64,000 bases of DNA from positions 3,092,479 through 3,156,478 of the forward strand of contig JAJEKV010000090.1 of NCBI GenBank assembly GCA_021234155.1. Reading direction: 5' to 3'. This DNA is from Isoetes taiwanensis (taxonomy: Eukaryota; Streptophyta; Lycopodiopsida; Isoetales; Isoetaceae). Under the pieces are notes generated by a model. That model saw only the letters and a program-made list of their open reading frames with translations. It did no database searches and was not told where the DNA came from. Positions 23,397 to 35,220 of the stretch are shown here, in pieces (within the stretch, counting starts at the first letter, position 1; each line of letters begins with the position of its first letter). The position numbers and the translations under genes are program-made.

Positions 23397-24795
23397 TGCC
23401 TCCCAAGAAAGTCACGCCCGAAGAAACTGTCATGGATCTTGCTGGTGCTTCTGGAAATTCTACATCTTCTATTCCAGCTACCTTTCCTTATCAAATTGAA
23501 GTCAATATGCCTGTTGTCATGCCAACCTTTGATGGTACAGGAAATACACAAGGTTTTTTATCTTAATTTGAAGAATATTATGCGGATGGAGGGAAAAGGA
23601 AAGGAGACAAGATAGTCTTTGGTCTGGCTATGAATAGAGAAGCAAAGAGATGGTTCACATATCAAGAAGGCTATGACATCAATCAATGGGAGGAGCTTTG
23701 CATACCATGATTATCAGAAAAGGAGAAAGTATTCCAGCTTTTGTTGAAAGATTTTATGCTTATCTGCTCAAGTGTAAAGAGAAGGAAAATCCCACACCAA
23801 CAATGCATTTCGTGCATTATTTTGTGCTTGGTCTCAGACCACATCACAAATTATACAGGAAAATGTGTAAACTGCAGACAATGGGATCGTTTGATTCCAT
23901 ACATAAGGCTCTCACCAAAGCCATCGAAATTAATAAGACCATTATGTCTTTTCCTGAAGAAAGTTCTTCAAGCTATCCAAAGGATTATTTCTATCCAGAT
24001 TGCGATGTTGATGCTGATGCATGCTACACTGTAGCCAAAGAAAAGAAGCAGAATATGCAAGAAGAAATAGCTACTGAAGTAAGCAAAGCAACTAGTATAC
24101 TGGAAGCTAGTATGCAAGCTCTTATGGAGTTCTCAAAGCAAATGGGCGGAACAATTGAAAACACAAGCTGCTAGGCTCCCATATGGTAGATTACCATACA
24201 CAGGCCCGCCATGTGCTTACTGCCACAAATCAAATCATCCTGAGAGCAGATGTTGGGCGAGGCCATGTCCAAAATGCAGTAGGAAAGGGCACTATGGGAA
24301 AGAGTGTCCTATTTGTGAGTTTTGCAAAGAAGTTGGTCATGAGGTGGAGAGATGCCCTGTTAAAGAGTACATGAACAAGAATGCAGCAAAGCAAGGCAAT
24401 GGAGATGGATCTAGTTCGTTCTTTGTAGAAGCAGAGGAGGAGAAATCAACCTGCAAATCAGTGATGGCAGTCCAAACTAGAAATCAGCAAGCAACTGCAC
24501 AGGACAGACCTGTTCCTAAAAAAAAAGTAACATTTATAGAAGTCCCATCGCAAATGCCTGCTATGATACCTGCTGCACCATCACCACCAATTTCCAAAGC
24601 GAAGGAGACTAAGTCACAGATGCATGTATTGGAGTTTCTCTTAAAAAATTCAAAGGTAACTATCGATTTGAGCACTTTGTTAAAAATTGCACCATCGTAC
24701 AAGCAAATGCTGCTCTCTAGTTCAGAAGAAGCAATAGTTACGGCAGAAGCAACATCACATTTGGTAGCAGATGACTCTGATCCTGGCATTTTCAC
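23397..24795 (+). pseudogene. G2 gag with three zinc knuckles
   Basis: The N-terminal part begins MPPKKVTPEETVMDLAG (23397) and breaks at a TAA near 23566. The capsid part is at 23686-24174 (RKGESIPAFVERFYAYLLKC). After another frame change, a cluster of three CCHC knuckles follows at 24215-24360: CAYCHKSNHPESRC, CPKCSRKGHYGKEC and CEFCKEVGHEVERC. Zinc knuckles bind the element RNA during packaging. The tail to 24795 is unstructured and basic/proline-rich (VPKKKVTFIEVPSQMPAMI). Confidence 0.85.
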
Positions 24796-25086
24796 ATGGA
24801 AGCGGTTGTGGGTGAAGGAGCGCTATCTAGGGTGATTCTTGATGGTGGTTCTGGGCTGAATATCATGCCATATCATATCATGTGTCAACTTGGGCTGCAG
24901 GTGAACTCCCCAACCTCGCTTATTCTCAAAAGCTTCTCCAAGTATCGGGTGAAGCTTGTTGGTATGATTTGCAATGTTCAAGTGGCAGTGGATGGCATCA
25001 CCGTCGCCACAGATTTTGTAGTTGTTTCATTTGGAGGTGAGCATGATCATATGGATACGTATGATCTGCTGCTAGGGAGGAGATAG
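24796..25086 (+). pseudogene. G2 aspartic protease
   Basis: GALSRVILDGGSGLNIMPYH has the retropepsin layout (hydrophobic-hydrophobic-D-x-G-S/A), here with Asp-Gly-Gly. LLGRR at the end matches the second conserved block. It cleaves the gag-pol precursor in related elements. It ends at a TAG at 25084, with the downstream RNase H following after a short gap. Confidence 0.8.
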
Positions 25087-25095
25087 CCGAAAGCA

Positions 25096-25740
25096 GTGGA
25101 CGCAAGACCAATTTGGTCACAAGGAGTGTGCACAATCTCTGATGGTCTCAGAACAACAACTATATTTAACAAGCAAGGGAATGAACATGACGCTTTATTT
25201 GTAGATTGGGAAGATATATTGGAGTCTGCAGGCATGGGAGAGTTGCAAATCCAAATGCCTCAAATATATAAGGGAGAAATAATACCTCTAATTGAAGAAG
25301 AGGTACCTCATGGCAAGAACAGTTTGTTCTTGTGGTTCGACGGCGGAATCTCTAAGAAGGCTCAACTTGCTTCTGCTGGAACAGTACTCAAGGACAACCA
25401 TGGCAATATACTTCAGCAGTTGTGCAAGATAATCCCCCATGCTACCTCTAATGCTGCAGAATATGAGGCTCTCTTAATGGGAATAGAAGACGCAGCCAAG
25501 TATTTATTTGATCACCTCACGATTTATGGAGATTCGATGCTGGTCTGCAAACAAGTTACAGGAGAATACAGGCCCAAACATGGAGTCATGGAATCATACA
25601 AGGATGAAGTTCTCAGCAGGTTTTCATGTTTACCCTCTTGGTCGATCCATCATGTACCACGAAAAGAGAATACAGAAGCAGATCGCCTTTGCCGAGAAAC
25701 CTTGCTGCAACAACTTTCTGAAGATGCAGTACACGAGGAT
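25096..25740 (+). CDS. G2 archaeal-type RNase H, upstream of RT
   Basis: This is the first half of a 401-codon ORF (25096-26301). It has the four RNase H acidic residues in order: LFLWFDGGISK (Asp, about 25334), NAAEYEALLMGIEDA (Glu, about 25460), LTIYGDSMLVCKQVTGEY (Asp, about 25530) and VPRKENTEADRLCRE (Asp, about 25680). Sequence style (FDGG, AEYEAL, GDS, NxEADRL) matches the archaeal/bacterial-like RNase H found as a second RNase H in plant Tat elements, not the usual gypsy RNase H. It sits between protease and reverse transcriptase in the same frame as the RT start, so it would be part of one pol polyprotein. Confidence 0.85.
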
Positions 25741-26740
25741 GAATTAGAAGAAGAAGACATGAAGCATTTACATCCAATCCTTGTGATTGATACAAGTAGA
25801 GAAGATAAAACACAGTTGCTTAAAATCACTAAGGGAGGTGAAGAACGATCCATTTCTGTTGGAGAGCAATTGACCGAGACTGAGTGTGATGCATTGACGC
25901 AGCTATTCCAGAACATGGCAGATGTGTTTGCCTGGGATTATCATGAATTGCAAGGGAATCCTGCACAGTATGGCCAGTTAGAAATCAATCTTAAACCTGG
26001 TACCAAACCAATTGCACAGAAGCTGAGAAAAGTAAATCTTTTTTTGCTGCCGTTGATCAAAGCAGAAGTGCAAAAGATGTTGCAGGCCAAGCTTATTTTT
26101 GAAATACAACACCCTGAATGGGTATCTTGCATTATGCCGATCCTCAAGAAAAAATGGCAGTTTGAGGATATGCATCGATTTTCGAGACCTCAACATGCAC
26201 ACATTGAAGGATCATTATCCATTGCCTTTTCTGGAGGAGGTCTTGCATGCTGTAGCAAGAAAAGAATGCTTCTCATTCTTGGACGGATTTTCGGGCTTTA
26301 ACCAAATTGGAATATTGGAGAGAGACCAATCAAAGACGTCCTTTACCACGCCTTGGGGTACGTATGCCATGCTTAAAATGCCTTTTGGGTTGATGAATGC
26401 TCCGTCTGTCTTTCAAAGAACCATGGATAATGTTTTCAAGTCTATGCCTGCTCATCATTTTAGAGTGTTCTTGGATGATCTTTGTTTTGGCAAGCACACA
26501 CCAAGCCCATTATGACATGATCCATAAACTCTTACTGCTCTGCCAAGATTTTCAAGTCTGTCTCAATCCAACAAAATGTGTCTTTTGGACCCTACAAGGA
26601 GTTCTGCTAGGGCACACGGTGTCTAGCAGAGGTATACAAGTAGCCCTTGATAAAATCGCTGTCATAAAAACACTGCAAATTCCTCAAACCCTGAAAGATG
26701 TCAAAAGGCAATTGGTATGACCAGTTTTCTTCGAATGCAT
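25741..26740 (+). pseudogene. G2 reverse transcriptase, interrupted
   Basis: The same ORF continues into the RT N-terminus (LEINLKPGTKPIAQKLRKVN, then LIKAEVQKMLQAKLIFEIQHPEWVSCIMPILKK). A frameshift near 26155 moves to SLRICIDFRDLNMHTLKDHYPLPF, MLKMPFGLMNAPSVFQRTMDN and the catalytic FRVFLDDL. Here the usual second Asp-containing motif reads LDDL, followed by another frame change (FQVCLNPTKCVFW, LLGHTVSSRGI). The frame reaches SFLRMHIP at 26745, where a nested element is inserted. The RNase H connection resumes at 37119. Confidence 0.88.
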
Positions 26741-27635
26741 ATTCCTAGGATGGGTCCTATGATAGGACATATGTTGGCCGAGTGAAGTGGTGTTCTCATT
26801 GAGCTTTGTAAAACATTGAGTACAAATGGATCCCTTACTAAGGGTAGATAAATTTGGAAATATGAACTTTAAATGCTCCGAAACTAGACAATCATCGAGA
26901 GTATGATGATACTAAAGAATACAACATAAAAGATGGTTTCATCCGCCACTTGGTCGATGCAAAGGTGAGGAGACCTGGTGACTGCTTCTCATCGAGAAGA
27001 AGAACCACGCCTTCTTAGGTGTTTGAGGAAAAACCCAAGCAAATAATTGAAGCACGACCCCACGCACTCTGGCAACCACAAGACCTTAAAAAATCCTGCA
27101 GAGTCAAGGCTGAAAGAAAAATAATCCGTCAATGAGTTAGATGCCATAGGCAAGAAGACTCGGAGGCTCCAGGGCCACGCCGAGAAAGAAACAACAGCCG
27201 ACCAATCGGGAACCGTCCGCGGAAAATGACCCTCGCGGAAAAAACAACCGATTAGTGCTGCCTCGGAGGCTACATTGCCACGCCGAGAGAAAATGAAAAA
27301 GAATTATGCCTCGGAGGCTATAGTGCCACGCCAAGAAATAATGAACTGATAAGTATGTCGCAGAGGCTACAAAGCTATGCCATGAAAATAAAGAATGCAC
27401 GTCTAAAAGGCATAGAAAGAAAAGAAAATAATGATCATAATCAAATGTAGATAACCATAAGGGAGGGGAGGATGAGGGAACCTGGTAGGATAGAGAAGAA
27501 GGAGAAATCTAGCTCAAGAGAACGCCGATGATAGAACAAAGAAGAGATGCTGAATAAATAGGGGGAGTGACAAAGGGACGTCCCCATCCAAGGAATGTCG
27601 GTTCTATTGCTATCACAATAGAGCTGTGGCATTTC
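26741..27635 (+). mobile_element. Nested non-coding element E1 (885 bp) with ATTCC-type target repeats
   Basis: E1 occupies 26746-27630 between ATTCC (26741-26745) and ATTTC (27631-27635). It starts TAGGATGGGTCCTATGATAG and ends with a 150-bp block that finishes GAGCTGTGGC. The first 35 bp recur at the start of E2 and the last 150 bp recur at its end. No ORF is recognisable. The left end contains the palindrome GTCCTATGATAGGAC. The right end contains the stem GGTTCTATTG/CAATAGAGCT. The class is undetermined; a 5-bp target repeat argues against a canonical Helitron. Confidence 0.7.
27158..27390 (+). repeat. Degenerate CTCGGAGGCT repeats inside E1
   Basis: Four units of the form CCTCGGAGGCTACATTGCCA-CGCCGAGA occur at about 27159, 27261, 27307 and 27356. 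Each is followed by an A-rich spacer. Each unit can fold on itself (CTCGG with CCGAG). Confidence 0.75.
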
Positions 27636-29224
27636 TAGAATGGGTCCTATGATAGGACATATGTTGGCCGATAGAAGAGGAACAAATGTTAAAACTACTC
27701 AACATGGAGTTTGAAAGAAGAGAAGCCAAAGAGAGATATGGTATAAAGAAAGGGAGAAACAAGTATACAAGGTTCACTGGAATAGAATGCACAAAATATG
27801 ATGGGACACGTGGAACAAGTGGAAAGAATCTAAAAATAGTGACAACAAAGACACAAGAATAGACAGAATGTTGAAAGGGCCAACGGGAGAAACGAAGGGT
27901 AAAGAAAAATACATAGAGAGGAAGAATATCACACGGTAGAAAGAAGCCAGGTAAGTGGAAGCCAGAACGGATTATGGCATGGGAAACAAGGCGAGTAAGA
28001 AAATAGGCGAGTGAAGCAATATAAAACAATAAAAAGTTCGGAATAAAAGAGAGTGAAAAAAGGAAAGATGGAGAAGGTGAAAGGGGACAAAACTTGGCAA
28101 GGAAAGTGGATGGAGAAAATGAACCAACGATGCACACCGTCAATGAATAAACTAATGAAAAAACACATATGGAACAAATGAATACATAGGACAAAAAGAT
28201 AGAAGCACGAACCAAAAAGAAACTAAGAGAGTGAAAAGAAGTCAAAGAGAATACATGGAGCAAATGACTAAACAGAGAGTGAACAAAAAATGAGCTAGAG
28301 ATTAGAAGACAAAGGAAACATGCCTAACATGGCGCCAAAACGGACGGACCAATACAAGAAAAAATTAGTATCCCTCTGAACTACGCATACAGGGAGCAAC
28401 AGGAAAAGTCCTAAGATGTCAAAATAAGAGGTATTGACATGAACCCGAAGGGATCAACCTAACTAGAACAAACCCTTGAGACCCAAATACGGGAGAATGA
28501 ATAAGAAATTGAGCAAGAGCTGCATAAATGCAAGAGTATCGAAGAAAAAAGGGGGCCAAAAGGGTCGAATGCAACTGCAAATAAGATGACTAAAACGAAG
28601 GACAGAGAACTGGGAACAATATGACAAACAACCAAAAGAACATGGATAAAGTAAACTAGGACAACCAGAGACAATTAAGGAATTTTGGAAAAAACAATGG
28701 TGGAGAAGAACTATCTAATAAAAGCTTCACAACGCGAAAGAAAGCACCGAAGAAACTAGCAATAGATGATTCTTTATCTAGACTAACATCTTATGAACCA
28801 AAGGATCAGAAGCATAAAAAGAGACAAACCCATGCGAATGCATAAAAAATTGGCGTAGAGCAAAATGAAACCAAGTAAAGTGAACGTGTCGAATATGCCA
28901 TCAAAGAACACATTACCATATGCCGCCACAAGCAGTCACTAAAGAAAAAATTGCGACAGACGAAGCTACCATAAGCGAAATAAGGATGTCATGTGTAATG
29001 CAGAGTCAAGAAATGGGCACAATTGAAAATATGCTTTAAATAAAATAAGAAATAAGTCTACAAGGGTCACTAGATTGAAATGAAACAGAATGCACATATG
29101 AGGCTAATGGAAGAAGTGCAACAAATCTAAAAACGAAGATAACAAAAAATCAAAGCAAAAAAACATAGAAACAGTTAAAGGGAGCAAAAGAATACCCAAG
29201 TGACAAATGTAACACTCCTAGAAA

Positions 29225-29280
29225 GAATAAAGGCATAAAGTACTTGAAAACTTAAAGGCATAAAGTACTTGAAAACTGAC
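29225..29280 (+). repeat. 28-bp tandem duplication
   Basis: Two adjacent copies contain AAAGGCATAAAGTACTTGAA, within the purine-rich body of E2. Confidence 0.85.
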
Positions 29281-30153
29281 TAAATGGAAATAAATGAGCA
29301 AATGTTGCTAAAAAACAAATTGAGATAATGAAGCAATGGCGAGTGGATGGATCACCTAGCCAAACAAGTCCATAGGAATACAAAGTAACTGCAATAATGA
29401 CATCAAGCAACAAACTGGAGTAACCTAGAACAAAAGGACAACTGTGATAAACGAACTAAGCATTGGGATGCAAAAGATACCGAGTGAAACCACTGGGACA
29501 AAGGCACAAAAAGAAGCTAGAGGGACCAAAACGGGCAAATGGCACAGAGAGGTAACATCTATTTGAAGCAAAAGTCAAAACTGAATCAAAGGACTAAACG
29601 TATCACTGACGCCAACGCATACAAAGGGGTCAAAGGAACTCATGAAAACCCTGGAGCAAATACAGAGAAAAAAGCCAAAGGGCCAATGGTTTAATGAAGT
29701 CAATGGGGCGAAAAAATGAGATTAACCAAGCAATTGGACAAAAAATGGAACATATATGGCCTACTAGACTAACTGCACGACTGGCATTGAGACAAGAAAC
29801 CTAAGTACGAAACAACTATAAGAGCATCAAAAATAGAGGAGAAAAATGGAAAAAATGGTCCATAAATATCACAAAACTTGCTTGAGCAATGATGGAGGTA
29901 GCTGCAGATGACCATAAAGAGGTACGATGATTGGAACAACAAAATCCACGAACAATATACGAAATACCCCTAGCGTGGATCAAGTGGTCAAATAAAACAA
30001 ACGAGTTATAAAAGAAATCAACGCTAAGAATGGATCTATGAAGAAGAATAATTAATGTGTCAGATGAAACCAGATAGGCACATGTACCAATCCTACGACA
30101 CAACGAAAACCAGGCACTACACACATTATCTACCAGATGCATATATGACCAAA

Positions 30154-31074
30154 TTAGGGTAGTTTCCCACTCGCAATTAGGTTAGGTTAACTTAACCAGT
30201 TGGTTATCTCTTAACTTAATGGAAAGTAGGTTGTGATTTCCCATTAAAGTCATTAAGTTAAGACTAACTTAAAGGATTGTGAAGATATGCATTCACACTA
30301 TACCATTTATGGACCACTTAGGTTAAGCTCATGAAATCAACTTAACCTAACCTTTATAATAAGCTTGTGCTTCACACTAATAGTTAAGAAGTTTTGTTAG
30401 GTTAGAGATAAATGTGTTCGTTTCTCACTTCAGTTAAAAGATACGGTTAAGTTAAATAGAGGATATGACTTTTTTTGTCGAGTTACTATTTTTGTGAATT
30501 GTTTGACTACCTAGTAAAATCTAGTAAAGTGGTTGACTCTGTAGTCAATGAGTTGACTTTTGGTTAACTTAGACTCTCGCCAATAAATTGACTTGTAGTC
30601 AACTCTTTCCATTTTAATACTTTCTAGTCAAGTACTACGTGACCAGTCAATCAATCGTAAAATTCTTAAAATCCACCTCCCATTTTAATGTTTTTTATTC
30701 AATCTATCAACTAATAAGACACTTGGTCAACTAGCTGGCATCCTTGTCAAAATTACGATTTAAGAGTCTAACCTAACTGGAACCATTTCTCACTCGTAGT
30801 TAAGTTAGCTTAATGCTTAACCAAAAAGTTAGAAGTTAAGTGGACCTTGCTTAGGTCACTTAACTTTTGCACTAGTTGGTTAAATATTTTAAAATTTGGT
30901 TAAAAAAATAACTTAACTTTTTCTAGTGAGAAGGATGCTCCGTTAAGTTAATGAATAGTTAAAAATTAACTGGAATTAACTTAGCTGGTATTAACTTAAG
31001 GGTCAGTGGGAAAGCAAGTTCCAGTTATTTGCCCTATTTAACTTAACTTAATGGCAAGTGGGAAATGACCCTTA
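30154..31074. mobile_element. PIF/Harbinger-type MITE with TTA target duplication
   Basis: A 915-bp element (30157-31071) lies between TTA direct repeats at 30154-30156 and 31072-31074. Its ends are inverted repeats of about 35 bp: the left starts GGGTAGTTTCCCACTCGCAA and the reverse complement of the right starts GGGTCATTTCCCACTTGCCA. TWA target duplications and GGG/GGC ends are characteristic of PIF/Harbinger. Many subterminal copies of GTTAAGTTAA/TTAACTTAAC-like motifs occur, of the sort that bind transposase. No transposase is encoded, so it is a non-autonomous derivative. Its base composition differs sharply from the purine-rich DNA around it. Confidence 0.88.
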
Positions 31075-31796
31075 TGCATTAAACAAACTGTGTAGAATCT
31101 CGAACATCAAAGGAAACTATATGAATAAAACTATATAAGAATCGACGAAGTGAAAATCTTTAATGCGGATGATACTCACCAAATATACAATTAAGTATCC
31201 TTACACCCCTTTCCTTTAAGTCAAGATAGCTATCCCCTTGCCATCATCTAAATGACAACATAGTATGTAAATAGATTTCGACCCAACCAGGGAAATCAGG
31301 AATATGATGAATCTCAAGAGGATTACGAGTTAATGGTAGAAAGAATGAGAAGAACAGTGACGAGTTTAACATGGCGACAACTGGACATGCAAAAAACCAA
31401 ATGAACATGAAATATAGAAGCAAAATGGAACAATGAATCTGCAAGGGTCAACAGGATGCCGAATGTCAACAACGGATGTGTTAATATCAAACCAAAGGGA
31501 CCCATCGAACAAGGAAACAAAGTGAAACTGACAGGAAAATGGGATCGTAACAAGAGGAGCATAGTACAATGGAAGAAATATTAGAGTTAAAGCCAACAAA
31601 AGGGATATAATGGAATGGATGAGGTAAAGGGAACCAACAACAATTGACACAAACAGGAATGGGCAAGATGAGACACACATGACAGAGAGATGGAGAAAAA
31701 GGAAGAGAAGAAAATGGCAACAAAGTAAAAGAGAAATCGAATAAAAGGAGCAGATCAAGAAAAGGCAAAAGGAAGCAAATGTATCTAATGCATTAA

Positions 31797-31893
31797 ATAA
31801 AAGTAAAGGGAAGGCAAAGGTTATGGAGCAAATGGATCATATAAAAGTAAAGAGAAGGCAAAGGTTATGGAGCAAATGGATCATATAAAAGTA
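31797..31893 (+). repeat. 48-bp tandem duplication
   Basis: Two and a half copies of a unit containing AAGGTTATGGAGCAAATGGA occur within E2. A short (AAT)n run follows at 32022-32042. Confidence 0.85.
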
Positions 31894-33016
31894 AAGAGAA
31901 GGAAAAAAAAATTAACTGGAGCAGATGGATCAAATACGATAGTATTGCCACTGAGGAGCGCCAATAATACAGAAAATAATTGGACAATGCATCAAAAAAG
32001 GAGTTAGAACAACAACAAAATAATAATAATAATAATAATAAGAACCTCCACCAACACATGTAAAGAAACAATAATAGTATAGCTAACAAGGGCGGTATGA
32101 ACGAGAGAAACAAACCAATGAAAGGACAAATGGACTACCTGGAACGAATGAAACGACTGGTGCAACCAGGCTTAACAGAATAGATTGCAATCGGAAAAAC
32201 AAATGAACTAGAGAGCAAAAAAGATCATAGAATGAAATAGAGTAGAAGGAGGCAACTGAATATGACGTACTCTTAATATATCAAGGAAAGACGAGCAACA
32301 GAAGGGAACAAGACCATCATATCACTAGACTAAACCAAACATCTACCGAAAGTGCCTACCCACCAGTATACAACTGCAAAAAGAATCATCAACCAGGGAA
32401 ATTAATCTACATGACAGATCACGAAAGACCTCCACAACAAATATAGCACAATGAGTCAATAAAAATATGCACAAAAAACTATAGAAATCGACTAGTAAGA
32501 AACAAAGAGCTAAAATACTATCAAGGCCAGCAATGGCCATGGCACACTGGTTCATAATGTTCTACCAAACTTAAACAAAACAAGTCTAAAAAATAGTCAA
32601 AATGTCTCTATACCAACCAATGCAGCCGAATGAAAAGCCAAAAAAGGACATATCAAGTGAAAAACATGTGTAGTTAAAAATGACCTAAAGGAACCCATAT
32701 GGGGCCAAAAGATATACATCAAATTATACCATCACGTGAAAACGCTGAAGGATATTGAGGAGCAAAGGTTGCAAACATTCCAAGAATACTAATCGACCCC
32801 CGCGTACTGTTGAATCGCCAAAACAATAGCCAAATAGCCAAAATCGAGACATACCTCCATTTATATGTTTCTAATAGGAGGCAGATCCACCAAATGACGA
32901 AGTGGGGCCTTCTTGATGCGCTTCAGAGGGTCCAACCGAAAATAAGACATAAGATTGAAGGGCGCATTGATTGCCAACAGGAAAGGCCCAAATTGGCCGA
33001 TTCGATTTGTACTAAC

Positions 33017-33255
33017 GACTTCTTTAACATCACAAAGGGATAAGGAATCCTGTAAGAGATTTCTTCAAGACAATGCTAAGAAAATGTATATCGTTCATAT
33101 ATAACAAAAAATATAGCAAAGAATAACCCCCTCTTCTTTAACATCATGAAGGGACAAAGAATCATGTGAGAGATTTCTGCAAAACAATGCTAGGAAAATG
33201 TATATTGTTCATATATAACAACCCATCGACTTCTTTAACATCATGAAGGGAAAAA
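33017..33255 (+). repeat. Three degenerate repeats, about 100-114 bp
   Basis: CTTCTTTAACATCA starts a unit at about 33019, 33133 and 33230. The first two units also share AGAGATTTCT and AATGTATAT-GTTCATATATAAC. Confidence 0.8.
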
Positions 33256-33260
33256 TATAA

Positions 33261-34187
33261 CGAAAAAGATTGCAAAAATAACTATGTTGTCCATTGTTGT
33301 ATGCTTATGAAGATTCAAACCCAAGCCTCCATTCAAACAAAGGAGGAATGCTACCAATGCGTCATCAAAGTAAGTGTTACAATAATATGCTCACCGAAGT
33401 TTATAAATCACCAATCACTGGTTTATTCAATTTAAAACAAAACAGAGCCGGCAGTACCTGAGCCCTCATCGGCGAGAACACTCCATCCGGAGTTGCTTCA
33501 CCTGAGCGATCCAAGATCCGGAGCTGGAGTGGGCATAGGATGGAGCCTGTAGAAGCCCATAAGCGAAAAAGAAGGGATTGAGGCCACAATAGAGGCTTGG
33601 TGTATAGCCCATAACTGTAATCGATCCCTTGGACTAAGAGGTACATATCACATCAGAAGCATCACGAAGCAATTAAGGTTGTATTCCAAAGAGCAACAAT
33701 CTTAGACTTATCTAATTAGATACCAGCCAGAAAGAAACCAACAGAACTTGGACAGAAAGATTGAACACCTCAAACCTATTGCCATCCTCTACTAAAACAC
33801 AAGATCTCAGTCAGTCGATTAAATTGCCCAGATTAGAAACCCCAGACCAAAATATCAAGAACTAAAGCTGAAGCAAACGATGCAAGCCTAGCTCTAAATC
33901 GGACCAAAAAAGAAGTGCCAAAGCCCCCTTTACCAAATGATCATACTAAAAGACTGCCAAATCGTGGAAAGCGAGCAAAGAACAGAAGACAAAAAACTCC
34001 AAATCTTGAAAATATAGAGCCATCGAAAAAAATAGAAGAAAAAACATTGTTCTGTGATAGCAACTTATCTGGATAGAGTTGGCTCCGTAAACGATGGTAC
34101 CTCACAAAAGATCGCCCCCTGTATCATTTGGAAATCAAACCGAGCTCCAGGAACCCCATCCTGCTGGTGAAAATTAGATGAACCCTG
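33261..34187. other. Unassigned part of E2
   Basis: There is no recognisable gene, RNA or terminal repeat. The purine-rich bias of E2 continues to about 34100. ORFs are short and in no consistent frame. Confidence 0.5.
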
Positions 34188-34445
34188 TCATCTCTTAACT
34201 TTAGGAAAACAGAAGAGATAACTAGAATGCAATGTATTATTGAATAGAGAAAACCGTGAGAACAAGCTTCTCACATAGCTTGATATATGCGGACTCTATA
34301 TGAACAGACACAACTATTGGACAGGACACGACTCTTCATGTATATTGCCATGTCATATGATGACGTGGCTAAGATAGATGAGGTGGCGGATTGGACATAT
34401 TCCAACACCCTCCCTCAAGACGAACACCTCAACTATCCAAAGTCA

Positions 34446-35220
34446 TCATGTCCAGGTTGATGCGTGAGCCATCTTTGGCTTCTTTGACATCTTCTTGTTT
34501 TCTTCTGAGTATTGTTCTCCAAATTTGAAATAGCAGTTTTTTTGCTTCACATATGCTGGTTGAATTCTTCCAATGATACTTACAGCTTCCTCTAAAAATA
34601 AATTCTTGTTCTTGCCTTCTTGCTCTTCAAGAATTAGTTGGATCATTTCTTGATCATTAGCAAAATCATAACATAGCTGCCATAATTCTGATCTCTCCTC
34701 TCTCCAGCATGACGGATAAATCTCTTGCAATTTTACTTCTCTCCTCATTTCTAAATTGCTCATAGTTCTATTATTTTGTTTTCCCTCCCTTGAGCAGTTA
34801 GAAATGAGATTCTGCTTATTCATTTCATCTTCCTTCTCTTCAAGAGTTAGATTAGGAGCTGGATTTATAATCATAAAAATACCTTCATAAGAATCATCGT
34901 GAGCAATCTGGATCTGATGTCTACCAGCATGGTGCTTGGGCCCTCCCTTGATCTTGACATCTCCAACTAGATCGTGGCCATGAGTAGCAGTATTAGAAAC
35001 ATTTGCATTACTATTAACATTCTCAACCATGCTCTCATCCCAAATTGTGGCTGTTTTCTCATCTCTTAATTCTCTCATCCTGTATAAGACAGAACAATTT
35101 AGGGCTTTTGCGATGCTCGAGGCTTGCACCTTTGATTTGGATTCACGAGGGTTTTCTGCAGCCTTTTCTTCATCTATAATCTTAATTTTTGGCTCCTTCT
35201 GTATTATTGAGCAATGGCAA
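34446..35220 (-). CDS. Second ORF of the small LTR element
   Basis: A 227-codon ORF starts at an ATG at 35129, but its frame is open upstream to about 35220 (CSIIQKEPKIKIIDEEKAAE), overlapping the end of the previous ORF in another frame. A ribosomal frameshift, a one-base deletion or an unspliced junction could link them. The product is hydrophilic with EEKEDEMNKQ, WREERSELWQLCYDFANDQE and a basic C-terminus (KKMSKKPKMAHAS). I do not recognise it. Confidence 0.5.

Noticed and set aside
27613-28263. 216-codon minus-strand ORF with many Phe/Leu/Ser, membrane-protein-like
   Set aside because: It arises from the purine-rich plus strand of E2; hydrophobic F/L/S/Y composition is what pyrimidine-rich DNA encodes, and overlapping frames look the same.
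31366-31768. Overlapping minus-strand ORFs resembling multi-pass membrane proteins
   Set aside because: Same compositional artefact; two frames over the same DNA are equally hydrophobic and neither has homology signs.
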